A DNA stretch of 64,000 nt from Gp1-AA122 sp035631655. Its GTDB lineage: Bacteria; Acidobacteriota; Terriglobia; Terriglobales; Acidobacteriaceae. Made by a program: the position numbers and the translations under genes. Shown piece after piece: positions 43,774 to 53,101 of the stretch (its first letter is position 1; each line of letters begins with the position of its first letter). The notes under the pieces are model-generated. The model worked only from the letters and a program-made list of their open reading frames with translations, made no database searches and was not told where the DNA came from. The DNA is taken from the NCBI GenBank assembly GCA_035631655.1, contig DASQIH010000241.1:1-64000 (forward strand). The letters are read 5' to 3'.

Positions 43774-44747
43774 TGGCTGCGGGATCGGGGCTGACCATAC
43801 CTCGCCTCGACGGTGTTTCGCGCGAACACCAGTTGTGGCAAGGTGAGCAGGCCGCAGCGCGAACAGCCGCGGCATTCCTGAAAGTCGGATTGGCATTGGA
43901 AGAGGACTGGTATCGATCACAGCGCAACCCCTTCGATTTTGTGAAGATGACTTTGAATCGTTGGGTTGCTGCACACGGGGCCACTGAGATCCAGGAGGAA
44001 TTCAGACTCCACCTTACGCTCTCGACGAGCCTGGACCGCTATTTCACGGACCAGGAACCCAGCGCCACGTCGGAACTCTATCTCACGATCGAGCCCGAAT
44101 CGGCTGGATACGTTGTTCTGGGACCGACCCTGCGGATGCTCCAAACAATACACCCGCGGTTGCCGGTCACTTTCGCCCGCACCCTCCTCGACTCGCTGAA
44201 TCGCTGGGTTCGGGTGTACGACTGGCGCGATGCACTGGAACGCGTGGACAGGCTCCGGGAGTGGTACGAGGTGGACCCGCCGGAAACCCCTGAGGATGTC
44301 CAACTGCCGGATATCGAATCGAGTATCCCGCATTGCATGAAACGGCAACCGCTCTCTCCGAAGACGCTGGGACGCATCGGCCCTACGATAAAGGACACAA
44401 CGGCGAGGCATTTGGTGGAGAACCTTCTCGATATCGAGCGGGCCGCCACTCGCATCGTTCGTCCTGTCATCGACGAGGACACCGGCGCCATGCTGGCCGA
44501 TTGCGGAGAACCGCTCCCGGCACTGTTGGCAGTCTTCGAAAAGCAAGATGCAATAGAGGGACAGTTTGATGAGGAGTCGCAAGGGATGCTCGAAGTCACA
44601 CCTGAGCCGAACCTGATCATTCGTCTAAATGGAGAAGACCTGGAGAGTGTGCGGGATGCGTTCGATAGACTGGCAGCCTGCTGCGAGACGCTGGCCTGCG
44701 CGAGACGGTTGATAAAGATGATGCCGGGCAACGAACGCCCGGATTGA
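43773..44747 (+). CDS. PRTRC system protein F
   Basis: A 324-aa protein matching PRTRC F: SGLTIPRLDGV near the N-terminus, then QAAARTAAAFLKVGLALEED and helical segments with an acidic C-terminal part. The family's biochemical role is unknown. ATG 43773 is preferred because it couples by TGATG to the preceding small gene; an ATG at 43653 would give a longer form with an atypical Ala/Ser-rich extension. Confidence 0.8.
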   Translation: MAAGSGLTIPRLDGVSREHQLWQGEQAAARTAAAFLKVGLALEEDWYRSQRNPFDFVKMTLNRWVAAHGATEIQEEFRLHLTLSTSLDRYFTDQEPSATSELYLTIEPESAGYVVLGPTLRMLQTIHPRLPVTFARTLLDSLNRWVRVYDWRDALERVDRLREWYEVDPPETPEDVQLPDIESSIPHCMKRQPLSPKTLGRIGPTIKDTTARHLVENLLDIERAATRIVRPVIDEDTGAMLADCGEPLPALLAVFEKQDAIEGQFDEESQGMLEVTPEPNLIIRLNGEDLESVRDAFDRLAACCETLACARRLIKMMPGNERPD

Positions 44748-44756
44748 GGACGGAGT

Positions 44757-45470
44757 ATGAACATCTACGTGGACGTTGGGGGAAGCGAGGCGCTCACGTT
44801 GAAAGGGGCGCTCCTCGTATACCAGGGCAAGAGCCGCAGTTTCGTAGCGTGGCACGAGGCGAGGAACGCGGAGCAAGGCGCTCCGTTTCTCGGTGAGGCG
44901 CAGCCGTTGACAACGGAATTCGTGCACGGTCTGGCTCAAGGCTTAGGGTCACGCATTCCAGTAGAGGTCCTCCCGGAGAATGTGCTTGTCCGCACGGCGG
45001 AAGCCGTAGTGTGGTGGACGCCGGCGGCACCACGAACGATGTTCTTCCGTTCGACCGTCGACGACACTCAGACGTTGAACGGCAAGAGGTTCCCGCATCC
45101 GCCACTCGTGTGGTGCGTGAGCGGCAGGGAACTGTGGGTGCGCGCAATGCTGGAGAATGCACGCCCCAAGCCTACGACGAAGCTGCGCGTGGCACCGTAC
45201 CTCAACGTGAGCGGCGAGGATGGTCTGACCTGCCAAGGAACGATGCGATCGCCGGAAGATGCCGGAGTCGCGACGATTCCACTTTGGGAGCGGGCGTTCT
45301 TTCAAAGTGAATTCACGCATCAGACGGGCGCCCGGCGGCTCACCGTGCATCCCGACGGAGTCTTGGGACTCTGGGCGAGCCTGTCGGGAAGCCGAAAACC
45401 GTTTCCGGTGGAGCACCTGGCTCCAGCGAATCAGACGCTCTTGGAGTTCGTAATGCGCGAATCAAGGTAG
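44757..45470 (+). CDS. PRTRC system protein B, E2-like
   Basis: A 237-aa protein matching PRTRC B, a family linked to prokaryotic E2-like (Prok-E2_D) domains. AVVWWTPAAPRTMFF is characteristic. LRVAPYLNVSGEDGLTCQGTM contains Cys159 at the position of the candidate thioester cysteine. It would carry an activated ubiquitin-like protein if the system works as conjugation. It lies 9 bases after PRTRC F. Confidence 0.82.
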   Translation: MNIYVDVGGSEALTLKGALLVYQGKSRSFVAWHEARNAEQGAPFLGEAQPLTTEFVHGLAQGLGSRIPVEVLPENVLVRTAEAVVWWTPAAPRTMFFRSTVDDTQTLNGKRFPHPPLVWCVSGRELWVRAMLENARPKPTTKLRVAPYLNVSGEDGLTCQGTMRSPEDAGVATIPLWERAFFQSEFTHQTGARRLTVHPDGVLGLWASLSGSRKPFPVEHLAPANQTLLEFVMRESR

Positions 45471-45481
45471 GAGGGTAAACG

Positions 45482-46276
45482 ATGCACACGCTCACCGCCG
45501 AACTGTTGCGGCGCGAGGTCCGAGTTCTAGTGGTCGGCTGCGGCGGGAATGGCACCGCGGTCGCTGCCGGATTGCCGTACCTGCATCAGGCGATGCTTGT
45601 AGCTGGGCACCCCGGTGGTTTGCGCGTAACGTTAATGGATGGGGACATCATTTCGCCGGCCAACTGCGTACGCCAGCCATTTACCTCTGCCGAAATCGGC
45701 CTTGCGAAAGCGATTGTCATGGTCAGCCGCCTAAATCTCTTCTGGGGGCTCAGTTGGACGGCCATTCCCGAGTTTCTTTCGGAGCAGAGCAAGATTGGCG
45801 ACTTCGATGTCGTTATTAGTTGCGTGGATACGCGGGCGGCACGGATAACGATTGGCAAGCACGTCCAGGGATGGCGGAGTCGCGTCGGCTACTGGCTCGA
45901 TCTCGGCAACTCGGCCGACAGCGGGCAATTCGTGCTTGGCCAACCGTTGAATGGCCGCAACCGGCGCTCGGTGGATCGTCTGCGCACTGCTCCTGAGGTC
46001 TTCCCTGAGCTCTCCGACGAGTCGCTTGATGCGACTGACGGCCCAAGTTGCAGCGCCGTAGAGGCACTGGAACGGCAGGAACCCTTTGTCAATCAGACGC
46101 TAGCGCAACACGCACTCGCCTTACTTACACGGCTGTTCCGATACGGTTGCATCGATCACCATGGCGCGTTCGTCAGCATCGGACAGAATCGCGTGCAGCC
46201 ACTGGCGATCAGCCCGGAAGCGTGGAAGAAACTGCGTCGGCGCGGGCGCCGGTTTCTGCGGAAAGCCTCTGCGTAG
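45482..46276 (+). CDS. PRTRC ThiF-family E1-like protein
   Basis: A 264-aa adenylating enzyme. VRVLVVGCGGNGTAVAAGL (residues ~13-31) is the nucleotide-binding loop, LMDGDIISPANCVRQPF holds the conserved Asp and Arg, and SCVDTRAARITI is typical. GPSCSAVEALERQEPFVNQ contains the candidate catalytic cysteine. It would activate the C-terminus of the ubiquitin-like PRTRC C. GGAGG precedes the ATG, 11 bases after PRTRC B. Confidence 0.88.
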   Translation: MHTLTAELLRREVRVLVVGCGGNGTAVAAGLPYLHQAMLVAGHPGGLRVTLMDGDIISPANCVRQPFTSAEIGLAKAIVMVSRLNLFWGLSWTAIPEFLSEQSKIGDFDVVISCVDTRAARITIGKHVQGWRSRVGYWLDLGNSADSGQFVLGQPLNGRNRRSVDRLRTAPEVFPELSDESLDATDGPSCSAVEALERQEPFVNQTLAQHALALLTRLFRYGCIDHHGAFVSIGQNRVQPLAISPEAWKKLRRRGRRFLRKASA

Positions 46277-46281
46277 CTTGA

Positions 46282-46415
46282 TCGGCGCTGCCCAGGATCT
46301 ATTGCATCTGGTCGCGTCGCAACACTCAGCCGTCGCACTTAGCCTCACGGACGACATCTCACGTGACGGGTCAGGTGAGATTCAGTTCGTTTACAAGCTT
46401 GGCGTTGCGGCGTAG
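46282..46415 (+). pseudogene. Fragment possibly derived from PRTRC protein A (JAB)
   Basis: The frame reads LIGAAQDLLHLVASQHSAVA, then LSLTDDISRDGSGEIQFVYKLG and a stop. The spacing of HSx, S.TD and SGEI...LG is reminiscent of the JAB metalloprotease core of PRTRC A, but the second metal His is lost and no start codon with a full domain precedes it. The match is tentative. It directly follows the E1 gene, where protein A could sit. Confidence 0.3.
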
Positions 46416-46491
46416 TGAGGCTCCGACAATCCAGAAGCCATATTCGCGGTAGCAGACGGATTTCTTTCACTTCCTGACGCCTAGTCGAGCG

Positions 46492-47196
46492 TCAACGACC
46501 GTGGCTCCCAAGACCACCGCCAGTGAGATGCAGCACGACGAACACGACCACAATCGCACCGATGACGCCGAGGGCGATCTTGAGTCCTAAGCTGGGGCGG
46601 TCGCCGGTCGTCTCGATATCAACGTCGGGAGCGTCCTTGTCAGGATTGGACAAGGGCGTTTCCGGTAATGTCCGCAGTGATCTCGGGGGTTGGTATTGCC
46701 GGCGCCCATAGCGCGTCAGGCCCCATGGTTTGTACACCGACAGCGTCATGACCACGAGCAGGACCAGTATGCCGAGGCCAGAGGCGCGCACGAGCACGAA
46801 CCCCACTCCGCCGAGTTCGGCCCTAGGCAATGTTCCTACCGCAGTCCCTGATACAAGCTTCGCCGCCTTCGCCACCGCCGTGAATTGGTGGAACAGTAAG
46901 ACGGTGATGCAAAGCATGGTCAGCAGGAATTTGACCAGGACCCAATAGTGCCGGAACAAGCCCCATCGGGTACCTAGTGACTGGATCAGTCCGGTCACCA
47001 GCGCAGCCAGACTCAGCGGGACGATGATATACAGGCAGATCAGGTTCATCGCGAGATAGGCGCCGCGCACCATTTCAGCTTCTCGGGTGGTCAGGCCGGC
47101 GATGCTGAGAGCGAGGAAGGCGGCGACCGCGCCGATCCAGCCGACTGAGAAGGTGACATGCGTCGTGAGGACGAATTTGCGGAGGCTGGGGGTCAT
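46492..47196 (-). CDS. Membrane protein, DUF2269-like
   Basis: A 234-aa protein with about five hydrophobic segments (KFVLTTHVTFSVGWIGAVAAF, LICLYIIVPLSLAALVTGLI, VLVKFLLTMLCITVLLFH) and a C-terminal membrane anchor. GAGGGGA precedes the ATG at 47196. It resembles DUF2269-type membrane proteins; function unknown. It lies 106 bases after a marR-like gene on the same strand and is probably regulated by it. Confidence 0.65.
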   Translation of the reverse strand: MTPSLRKFVLTTHVTFSVGWIGAVAAFLALSIAGLTTREAEMVRGAYLAMNLICLYIIVPLSLAALVTGLIQSLGTRWGLFRHYWVLVKFLLTMLCITVLLFHQFTAVAKAAKLVSGTAVGTLPRAELGGVGFVLVRASGLGILVLLVVMTLSVYKPWGLTRYGRRQYQPPRSLRTLPETPLSNPDKDAPDVDIETTGDRPSLGLKIALGVIGAIVVVFVVLHLTGGGLGSHGR

Positions 47197-47302
47197 CGCT
47201 GGTGTCCCCTCATTCGCCGAGCGCCCTGTCGGCGTAACAGCCTGTACAAACTCGCAGCGAAGAGCGGGCCACCGCCGGGAACTTCGAGGATACAATTGGC
47301 TT

Positions 47303-47848
47303 TCACGTTCTACTGACTTTCTCGCTGGCGGGGGAGGTTGGCTGTCCGGCCACGCGAGTCCGGCCCATGGCGGAAATTGTCTCAGCGCGCAGCAGGGCCG
47401 CATGACGGTAGACAAGGTCTGTGGTGCGAGCCAGGAACTCGGCGATAGCGGTGAGCTGGTGGGCATCGAAACTTTCCAACAGCGTGGCCACGTCTTCTCG
47501 TAATGGGTCAATCACGCCCTGAATGTGCGCCCGCTCGAGTGCTAGGTGGAGAATCTGCTTGCGCCCGTCGTGTGGGTCCGGTTCACGACGCAGATATCCG
47601 GCCCGCTCCAGTCTCGCTACGACGCCAGTGATCGCACCACTAGTCAGGCCAGTGATCGCGCCTAGATCGCTGCCGGCCATCGCCCCGCGGTCGCGCAGCA
47701 AGTCGAGGCACTTGTGATCCGATGGGCCCAGCCCCAGGCGCTCCGCGACCGCGTGGTGAAACAGCACCACGGCAGTGCTGTGCTGGCGCGCCAGCCGCCC
47801 GACGATCTCCTCTGCCAGTTGGTGCTTGCCCTTGCGTGCTGCTCCCAT
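47303..47848 (-). CDS. MarR-family regulator
   Basis: A 181-aa protein with a winged helix-turn-helix: GPSDHKCLDLLRDRGAM, SDLGAITGLTSGAITGVVARLER, GYLRREPDPHDGRKQ (the wing). It normally acts as a dimeric repressor released by small ligands. GAAGGGAC precedes the ATG. A perfect inverted repeat lies 38 bases upstream, so it probably represses itself and the downstream membrane protein. Confidence 0.9.
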   Translation of the reverse strand: MGAARKGKHQLAEEIVGRLARQHSTAVVLFHHAVAERLGLGPSDHKCLDLLRDRGAMAGSDLGAITGLTSGAITGVVARLERAGYLRREPDPHDGRKQILHLALERAHIQGVIDPLREDVATLLESFDAHQLTAIAEFLARTTDLVYRHAALLRAETISAMGRTRVAGQPTSPASEKVSRT

Positions 47849-47885
47849 CTTTGTCCCTTCGCGTATGTGTTTGATACTCGCTTAG

Positions 47886-47900
47886 TAGATAAGCTATCTA
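47886..47900. promoter_or_regulatory. Probable MarR operator
   Basis: TAGATA-AGC-TATCTA is a perfect inverted repeat, 15 bases long and typical in size for MarR sites, 38 bases upstream of the marR-like start and flanked by AT-rich sequence. Confidence 0.65.
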
Positions 47901-48264
47901 ATAATGGACCTGCCCGTCAAGCCCGCATCGCAGATGGCGCAGACTCTCGGGGGCCAGCGTTGTCGCGATAAGAGTCGTGGCCTTTGGAACACGCTCCGAG
48001 AGACTATTCAGTCGCTCACGGCATACTTTCTTTCTTGAACTGTGCGGCCTTGCGCCCGCTTGCGCCTGACCGATTGCCCGCCTGGTATGGAGATTTCGAC
48101 CTTGGCCGGAGTACGCCTTGCCAGACTTGGTGGAACAGCATGCTGTCGATTCAACGCTACTGAGACTCCTCATCAGTAGCACCCTCCCAAATCCCCGATA
48201 AATCTTGATCTCCACAGCGCTTGTGTGCGACCTGTGTGCCCGTTTCCGGGCAGGAGGTGTTCAT
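47901..48264. other. Non-coding region before the integrase
   Basis: No convincing gene on either strand. It may hold the integrase promoter and an attachment half-site, but no repeat of an attachment core could be identified inside the window. Confidence 0.4.
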
Positions 48265-49422
48265 ATGGCCCGGAAAACAGGGCAACTCATTTCGCGCGGC
48301 TCGCGCACATGGCTCGTGCGCGTTTCACTTGGCCGCGATTCGGAAACAGGAACCCGCAAATACCACAACAAAACCGTTAGAGGCTCATTCCGCGAAGCGC
48401 AAACCTATCTGAACGGAAAGCTGCAAGAACGGGAGATCGGGCGTCTCCCTCGCGCGGCGGCGATCAGTCTTAATCAATACCTGGACCAGTGGCTGACAAC
48501 GGCAGCTAAGCCGAGACTCCGCCCGAAGAGCTACATCGATTACGCAGCGCTGTTGCGTCTTCACATCCGCCCAATCCTCGGGACAAGGCCGCTCGGCGCA
48601 ATCGTCCAGTTCGACATCCAGAGCATCTACTCTCAAATGTTCGAGCGCGGGTTGTCCGCGCGAACCATTGAATACACGAACGCGGTGCTGCAATCCGCAC
48701 TGCGTCAGGCAGTGCGCTGGAAAATGTTGGGCGAGGATCCGTGCATTGGCGTGGACCTGCCGCGCATGAAGCGGCGAGAGATGGAGGCGCTCAGCGTTGA
48801 GGAGTACAGGCGGTTTCTTGCGGTCGCTAGAGAAACGGAATGGTTCGCGTTGTACGCGCTGGCGCTGACCACCGGAATGAGACCCAGCGAATACTTGGCC
48901 CTGAAGTGGAGCGACATCGATTGGCACCGCGGCGCGGCAAGTGTTTGTCGAACCATCCAGCATTCGAAGGCTGGCTTTCTCTTCGACGACACGAAGCGAA
49001 AACGCAGTCGCCGAGTGGTCAAGCTTCAGGACTTCGTACGGAAGGCTCTGGATTGCCTGCGGAATTCCCAACTGCTACCCACGGAAGGCGAATGCCAAGT
49101 GGAGCACGACTTGATCTTCCGCTCTGGAACGGGATCACCCCTAAAACAGAGACCCGTCAAGCGCGAATTCCGAAGGCTTTTGGAGACGGCCGGTATACGA
49201 CCGATTCGATTGTACGATCTGCGCCACACCGCGGCGACGTTGGCCGTCGCAGCCGGCGTCTCAGTGAAGGTCATTTCCGACCAACTGGGTCATGCCAGCA
49301 TCTCATTCACTCTGGAGCGCTATTCTCACGTACTTCCGAGCATTCAAGATGAGGCAGCCGTCAGAGTCGAACGGATGTTGATGGGGCCATTCCCCGATGC
49401 CTTGATGCCCGCCATAGACTGA
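48265..49422 (+). CDS. Tyrosine-type site-specific integrase
   Basis: A 385-aa phage-type integrase. An arm-type N-terminal domain (RSRTWLVRVSLGRD-like GSRTWLVRVSLGRD) leads to a SAM-like core-binding domain (QYLDQWLTT, PKSYIDYAALLRLHI). The catalytic domain has TGMRPSEYLAL (Arg), YDLRHTAATLA (YxxRH, first His replaced by Tyr), LGHASISFTLERYSHV (His and the nucleophile Tyr). AGGAGG precedes ATG 48265, so longer upstream starts are unlikely. It probably integrates and excises the element carrying the PRTRC genes. Confidence 0.93.
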   Translation: MARKTGQLISRGSRTWLVRVSLGRDSETGTRKYHNKTVRGSFREAQTYLNGKLQEREIGRLPRAAAISLNQYLDQWLTTAAKPRLRPKSYIDYAALLRLHIRPILGTRPLGAIVQFDIQSIYSQMFERGLSARTIEYTNAVLQSALRQAVRWKMLGEDPCIGVDLPRMKRREMEALSVEEYRRFLAVARETEWFALYALALTTGMRPSEYLALKWSDIDWHRGAASVCRTIQHSKAGFLFDDTKRKRSRRVVKLQDFVRKALDCLRNSQLLPTEGECQVEHDLIFRSGTGSPLKQRPVKREFRRLLETAGIRPIRLYDLRHTAATLAVAAGVSVKVISDQLGHASISFTLERYSHVLPSIQDEAAVRVERMLMGPFPDALMPAID

Positions 49423-49816
49423 GCTTCTTCGGCCAACCCCGGCGAATCGATTGTGCGAACAATGGACAGCTAGAGTGGCGTGTGGCAATCTAAGGTTCAA
49501 TGCGATGCCTGCCGGCTAGCATCGGCGCGTTGCTCGCATAACCCCTATGGACGTCACGCGGCTGCCTGCTCGGCAGCTGCGTCGTGCCACATCGTGATTT
49601 GAGTCGATTCCTAAGTCAACGGGACTACATCTTAGGAGCCTTGAAATAATTAAGGTACATCGAGCCGACAACGACCTTGTGGACCGCGGTGAGGGATCTG
49701 CAAGATCACCGCCCGGAGCAACCTATCCGAAGATGTGGTATTTTGCGCCCATAAAAAGGTGGACATCGCGCTGAGCCTTGAGGTCGGTTAGCGCCCTCCC
49801 GTTTTCCAGTGGTACC
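49423..49816. other. Non-coding region between integrase and addA-like gene
   Basis: About 390 bases with no recognised tRNA, gene or clear terminator. It may contain the element boundary, since a host-type recombination gene follows, but no core repeat could be located. Confidence 0.4.
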
Positions 49817-52800
49817 TCAAAGCGCCAGCAGGATGGCGCGGGCGGGCACGTTCGTCGCCCGCTGCAGGGCAAGTGCGTAAAGCTGAACTTGGGTCCGATA
49901 GCGTGCCTCCGTCCGGCCTGTTTTGTAATCGATCACAGTCCAGGAATTGCCGTCAGACCATGCGAAGTCAATCACGCCCTCAACGATCTCTCCGCTGGCG
50001 AGAGTCACGGAAACCGGATACTCGCGGTGGACGGCGATGGGCCGCGCCGGATTGAGGAGGGGGTGTTGCATCGCGGCGCGGGCGAGAGCGACAGCGGCCG
50101 TGATTTCGCGCGCAGTGGCCCCGAGTCGGCGGCCGTGCAGCTTCGCGACGTGGTCCGTCGCGACCGAATCCCAGGTCTCAAGAAGGGTGTGCACAAGGCG
50201 GCCGAAAGCGCGTGTTGCGGGCCGCTGCCCTGCATATTCAACGGTGACGATCTGGAATGGAATCTCGTCCGCTTCCGACGTCAGGCGCGCCTGGCTGGCC
50301 AGCATGGTCTTGACGGTGGGTGCGCTTGCAGTGGCGATAAGGGCCGAGCGGCGGGTTACCCAGTCATTCCAGGAAGAGAGGCCGGCCTCCCGCTGGGACG
50401 GTGTGCCCGTCAGCATCTCGCCGCGATGGAGCCCCCGCAACGTCTCGCCGGCGCCCGGGAAGAGTTGGGGGTCGAACCAGAACACGCGATTGCCGGCGGC
50501 CGTCCGGTGCAATCCCGGACAAATCGACACGGCGTCCTGGTGCTCCGACGGAAAGTCGAGCACGGTCGCACGGCCTGTCGTTTTCAGGTGGGGATAGGAT
50601 TGCGGTGAGGTCCACTGGTCTCGTTCGGGATAGAGGGCACCATACAGGGGTGTCAGCCAGCTTTCCTCCCACGGGCCCATGCCGGATGCGCTAACGACCA
50701 GCAGATCCCGGGCCCGGGTCGCCGCTACATAACCGATTCGCACCGATTCGGCGCGGTCCTCAGCTTCTTCCTGGGCTTCGTTCTCGCGTAACTCCCAGGG
50801 AGCCCACCCGCAGAGTTTCTGGGCGCAAAGCCGCGCGTCGGCGTTGACGTGACGCTCGCAGCCGCCGCGCCGTGTCGCGGCCGTCGTCATCTCGGCCAGG
50901 ATCACAACCGGGAATTCTAGCCCTTTCGCTTTATGGACCGTCATCAGCTGCACGCCTCCGGCCTGCTGCTCCAAAACGGCAGCCTCAGATTGCTCACCGA
51001 TTTCGTACTCGTTCTCCAGAAAAGCGACGAAGGAGCGGAAAGACCCCGGACGCACAGATTCAAAGGCGCGGGCGAGGTCGCAGAGGCGGTAGACATTGGC
51101 CAGGCGTCGTTCGCCGCCCGCATGAAAAGCCAAGCCGATATGGGCGCGCGCTGCGTCGAGGAGCCGGCGTATCGTCTCGGCCGGGGGAATATAGTTGCGC
51201 CCGCGGTGGAGCTTCTTCAGGAGGGCGAGCACCGTGACAATGGGCTCAAACGCGGGATCGATTTCGTCGGGTGGCTTGAAAAACGGCGTGAACCGCCCGT
51301 GCTGTTCGCGAAAGCCGAAAAGGTCCGCGTCGGAAATAAAGAACAGCGCGCCCCTGAGCACGGCATAGACGCTGAGTTCGTCGTCGGGCCATTCGACAGC
51401 CCGCAAGGCCGCCCGGATCGTTCCGATCTCCTCGCGGCGGTGGAAGGACTTGGATCCGACCAGGACGTGCTCGATATTGCGGGCCTCCAGGGCGCGTACA
51501 TATCTCTGGGTCAGATCCTCGTCATAGCTGACCGTTTTACGAAACAGGATGCAGATATCGTCGACACGGATTGGGCGACGCGTATTGTCGCGCTCGTCCC
51601 GCACCGTCCACTTGCTGCTGTGCAGCAGCCACTCCACGAAAGCGGCGGTGGTTTCGGGGGCGTGCTGCGCGGCGACGCGCGGGGACTTGTTTTTCGAGCC
51701 GTGAAGATAGGGCATGGGCAGGGCGACGACCTCTGGTTGCGTCGCGGTAGACGGGGCACCTCCAGTGAGGGGCAGGGCGTCCGGAATGCCCGCGAAGGCC
51801 GCGTTGACGAACTCATGCAACGCGGCGGTGGAGCGCCGGCCCTCCTGCAAATAGCGGGGTTCAACGCCGCTCGCCAGCAGGTCCGTGCGGATACGCCTGT
51901 ACTGGCGGGCGTCTGCGCGCCGGAATCGATAGATGGACTGCTTCGGGTCACCCACCACAAACAGCCTGCCTGCCTCTTGCTCGGCGCTGATCCCAGCGTG
52001 CCGGCAAAGCGAAAGCAGAATCTCGGCCTGAAGCGGATCGGTGTCCTGAAACTCATCTATGAAAATGCAGTCGTAGCGTCCCTGAAGATCCTGCCGCGCC
52101 TGCGGGTGGCGCAGAAGGTCGCGGGCGCTGATGAGAAGATCCTGAAAATCTAGACTGCCGGCGCGTCGCTTGGCCTGCTGGTAGCGGTCGATCACCTGCC
52201 AGAGCTCCTCCCGGAGCCGCGCGGCGAGGTCGGCGTCGGCGTCGACGCGAAACGCCTCGATGGCATCGTTCAGATCGCGCCAGCCGGCGATGACCTCCGC
52301 GCGCTGAATGCCCCCGCCCCAGTCCCCGTAACCCTGATTGCTTTCGAAATACTTGACGCGGAATTTGAGCGACAGAAGCTCGTTCTCAACATCGTCGGGA
52401 TCGGCCGCGCCCGCCTCTCGGGCAATCCGGATGCGACGCCGCGATTCCTGCACCGGCTTTAGGCAGCGGGCGAGGGGGTCGCCGGGACGCCGGGCGACGC
52501 GGAGCATGGCTTCCAGTTTCTTGAGGCGCTCGAACAGGGCGAGCATGGCCGTGCGGCGGTCGATGTCGCGTACCTGCCAAACCGCGTCGTGATCGCGCCA
52601 TTCGGCAAGCGCCCAAGCCGCCTCGCGGAGTTGCTCGACCGGACCCTCGGCCGACCGCTCCTCGCTCCAGGCGAGCCGGGCCAGCGCCCTGCGTAGCGCG
52701 GGCGCCGGCTCATTAAGTCTGGCGGCCAGCCATTCCCGGAAAACGTCATCGAAGAGAGCGCGCGCGTTCGGGTCGTCGAGTTCGCGGAAATCCGGATCGA

Positions 52801-53101
52801 CAACCGCCTCGACCGGCCGCTGCCGGAGCAGGTGCGCACAGAAGGCATGGATGGTGCCGATGAAGGCGCGGTCGAGCGTCCTTAGTGCCTGCCCCTGGTT
52901 TTTTCGACGCTCCAGCTCCTGGCGAACGCGCACCTTCATGGCGCCGGCGGCGGCATGAGTGAAGGTGACGGCGGCAATCCTGTCGACCCGTACTCCACCT
53001 TCGATCGCCGCCGCAATCTCCGTGACGAGAGTGTGGGTCTTGCCGGTGCCGGCCGACGCCTCCACAAAACAGCCGTTCGCCGTGATCGGGGCCGTTTTCA
53101 T
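49817..53101 (-). CDS. addA: AddA-like helicase/nuclease
   Basis: A 1094-aa UvrD/RecB-type helicase. VEASAGTGKTHTLVTEI (residues ~12-28) is Walker A, CIFIDEFQDTDPLQAEIL Walker B and VVGDPKQSIYRFRRAD motif III. The C-terminus has the PD-(D/E)XK nuclease (EGVIDFAW, TVIDYKTGR). With its partner it processes double-strand breaks for recombination and degrades foreign DNA. The start overlaps the stop of the upstream gene (TAATG), so the two subunits are coupled. Confidence 0.85.
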   Translation of the reverse strand: MKTAPITANGCFVEASAGTGKTHTLVTEIAAAIEGGVRVDRIAAVTFTHAAAGAMKVRVRQELERRKNQGQALRTLDRAFIGTIHAFCAHLLRQRPVEAVVDPDFRELDDPNARALFDDVFREWLAARLNEPAPALRRALARLAWSEERSAEGPVEQLREAAWALAEWRDHDAVWQVRDIDRRTAMLALFERLKKLEAMLRVARRPGDPLARCLKPVQESRRRIRIAREAGAADPDDVENELLSLKFRVKYFESNQGYGDWGGGIQRAEVIAGWRDLNDAIEAFRVDADADLAARLREELWQVIDRYQQAKRRAGSLDFQDLLISARDLLRHPQARQDLQGRYDCIFIDEFQDTDPLQAEILLSLCRHAGISAEQEAGRLFVVGDPKQSIYRFRRADARQYRRIRTDLLASGVEPRYLQEGRRSTAALHEFVNAAFAGIPDALPLTGGAPSTATQPEVVALPMPYLHGSKNKSPRVAAQHAPETTAAFVEWLLHSSKWTVRDERDNTRRPIRVDDICILFRKTVSYDEDLTQRYVRALEARNIEHVLVGSKSFHRREEIGTIRAALRAVEWPDDELSVYAVLRGALFFISDADLFGFREQHGRFTPFFKPPDEIDPAFEPIVTVLALLKKLHRGRNYIPPAETIRRLLDAARAHIGLAFHAGGERRLANVYRLCDLARAFESVRPGSFRSFVAFLENEYEIGEQSEAAVLEQQAGGVQLMTVHKAKGLEFPVVILAEMTTAATRRGGCERHVNADARLCAQKLCGWAPWELRENEAQEEAEDRAESVRIGYVAATRARDLLVVSASGMGPWEESWLTPLYGALYPERDQWTSPQSYPHLKTTGRATVLDFPSEHQDAVSICPGLHRTAAGNRVFWFDPQLFPGAGETLRGLHRGEMLTGTPSQREAGLSSWNDWVTRRSALIATASAPTVKTMLASQARLTSEADEIPFQIVTVEYAGQRPATRAFGRLVHTLLETWDSVATDHVAKLHGRRLGATAREITAAVALARAAMQHPLLNPARPIAVHREYPVSVTLASGEIVEGVIDFAWSDGNSWTVIDYKTGRTEARYRTQVQLYALALQRATNVPARAILLAL

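Noticed and set aside
47898..48215. 105-codon minus-strand frame before the integrase
   Set aside because: Composition is unlike a protein and it overlaps the MarR operator and probable promoter region; no ribosome site.
49423..49816. tRNA or attachment site after the integrase
   Set aside because: No cloverleaf or matching direct repeat could be found within the window.
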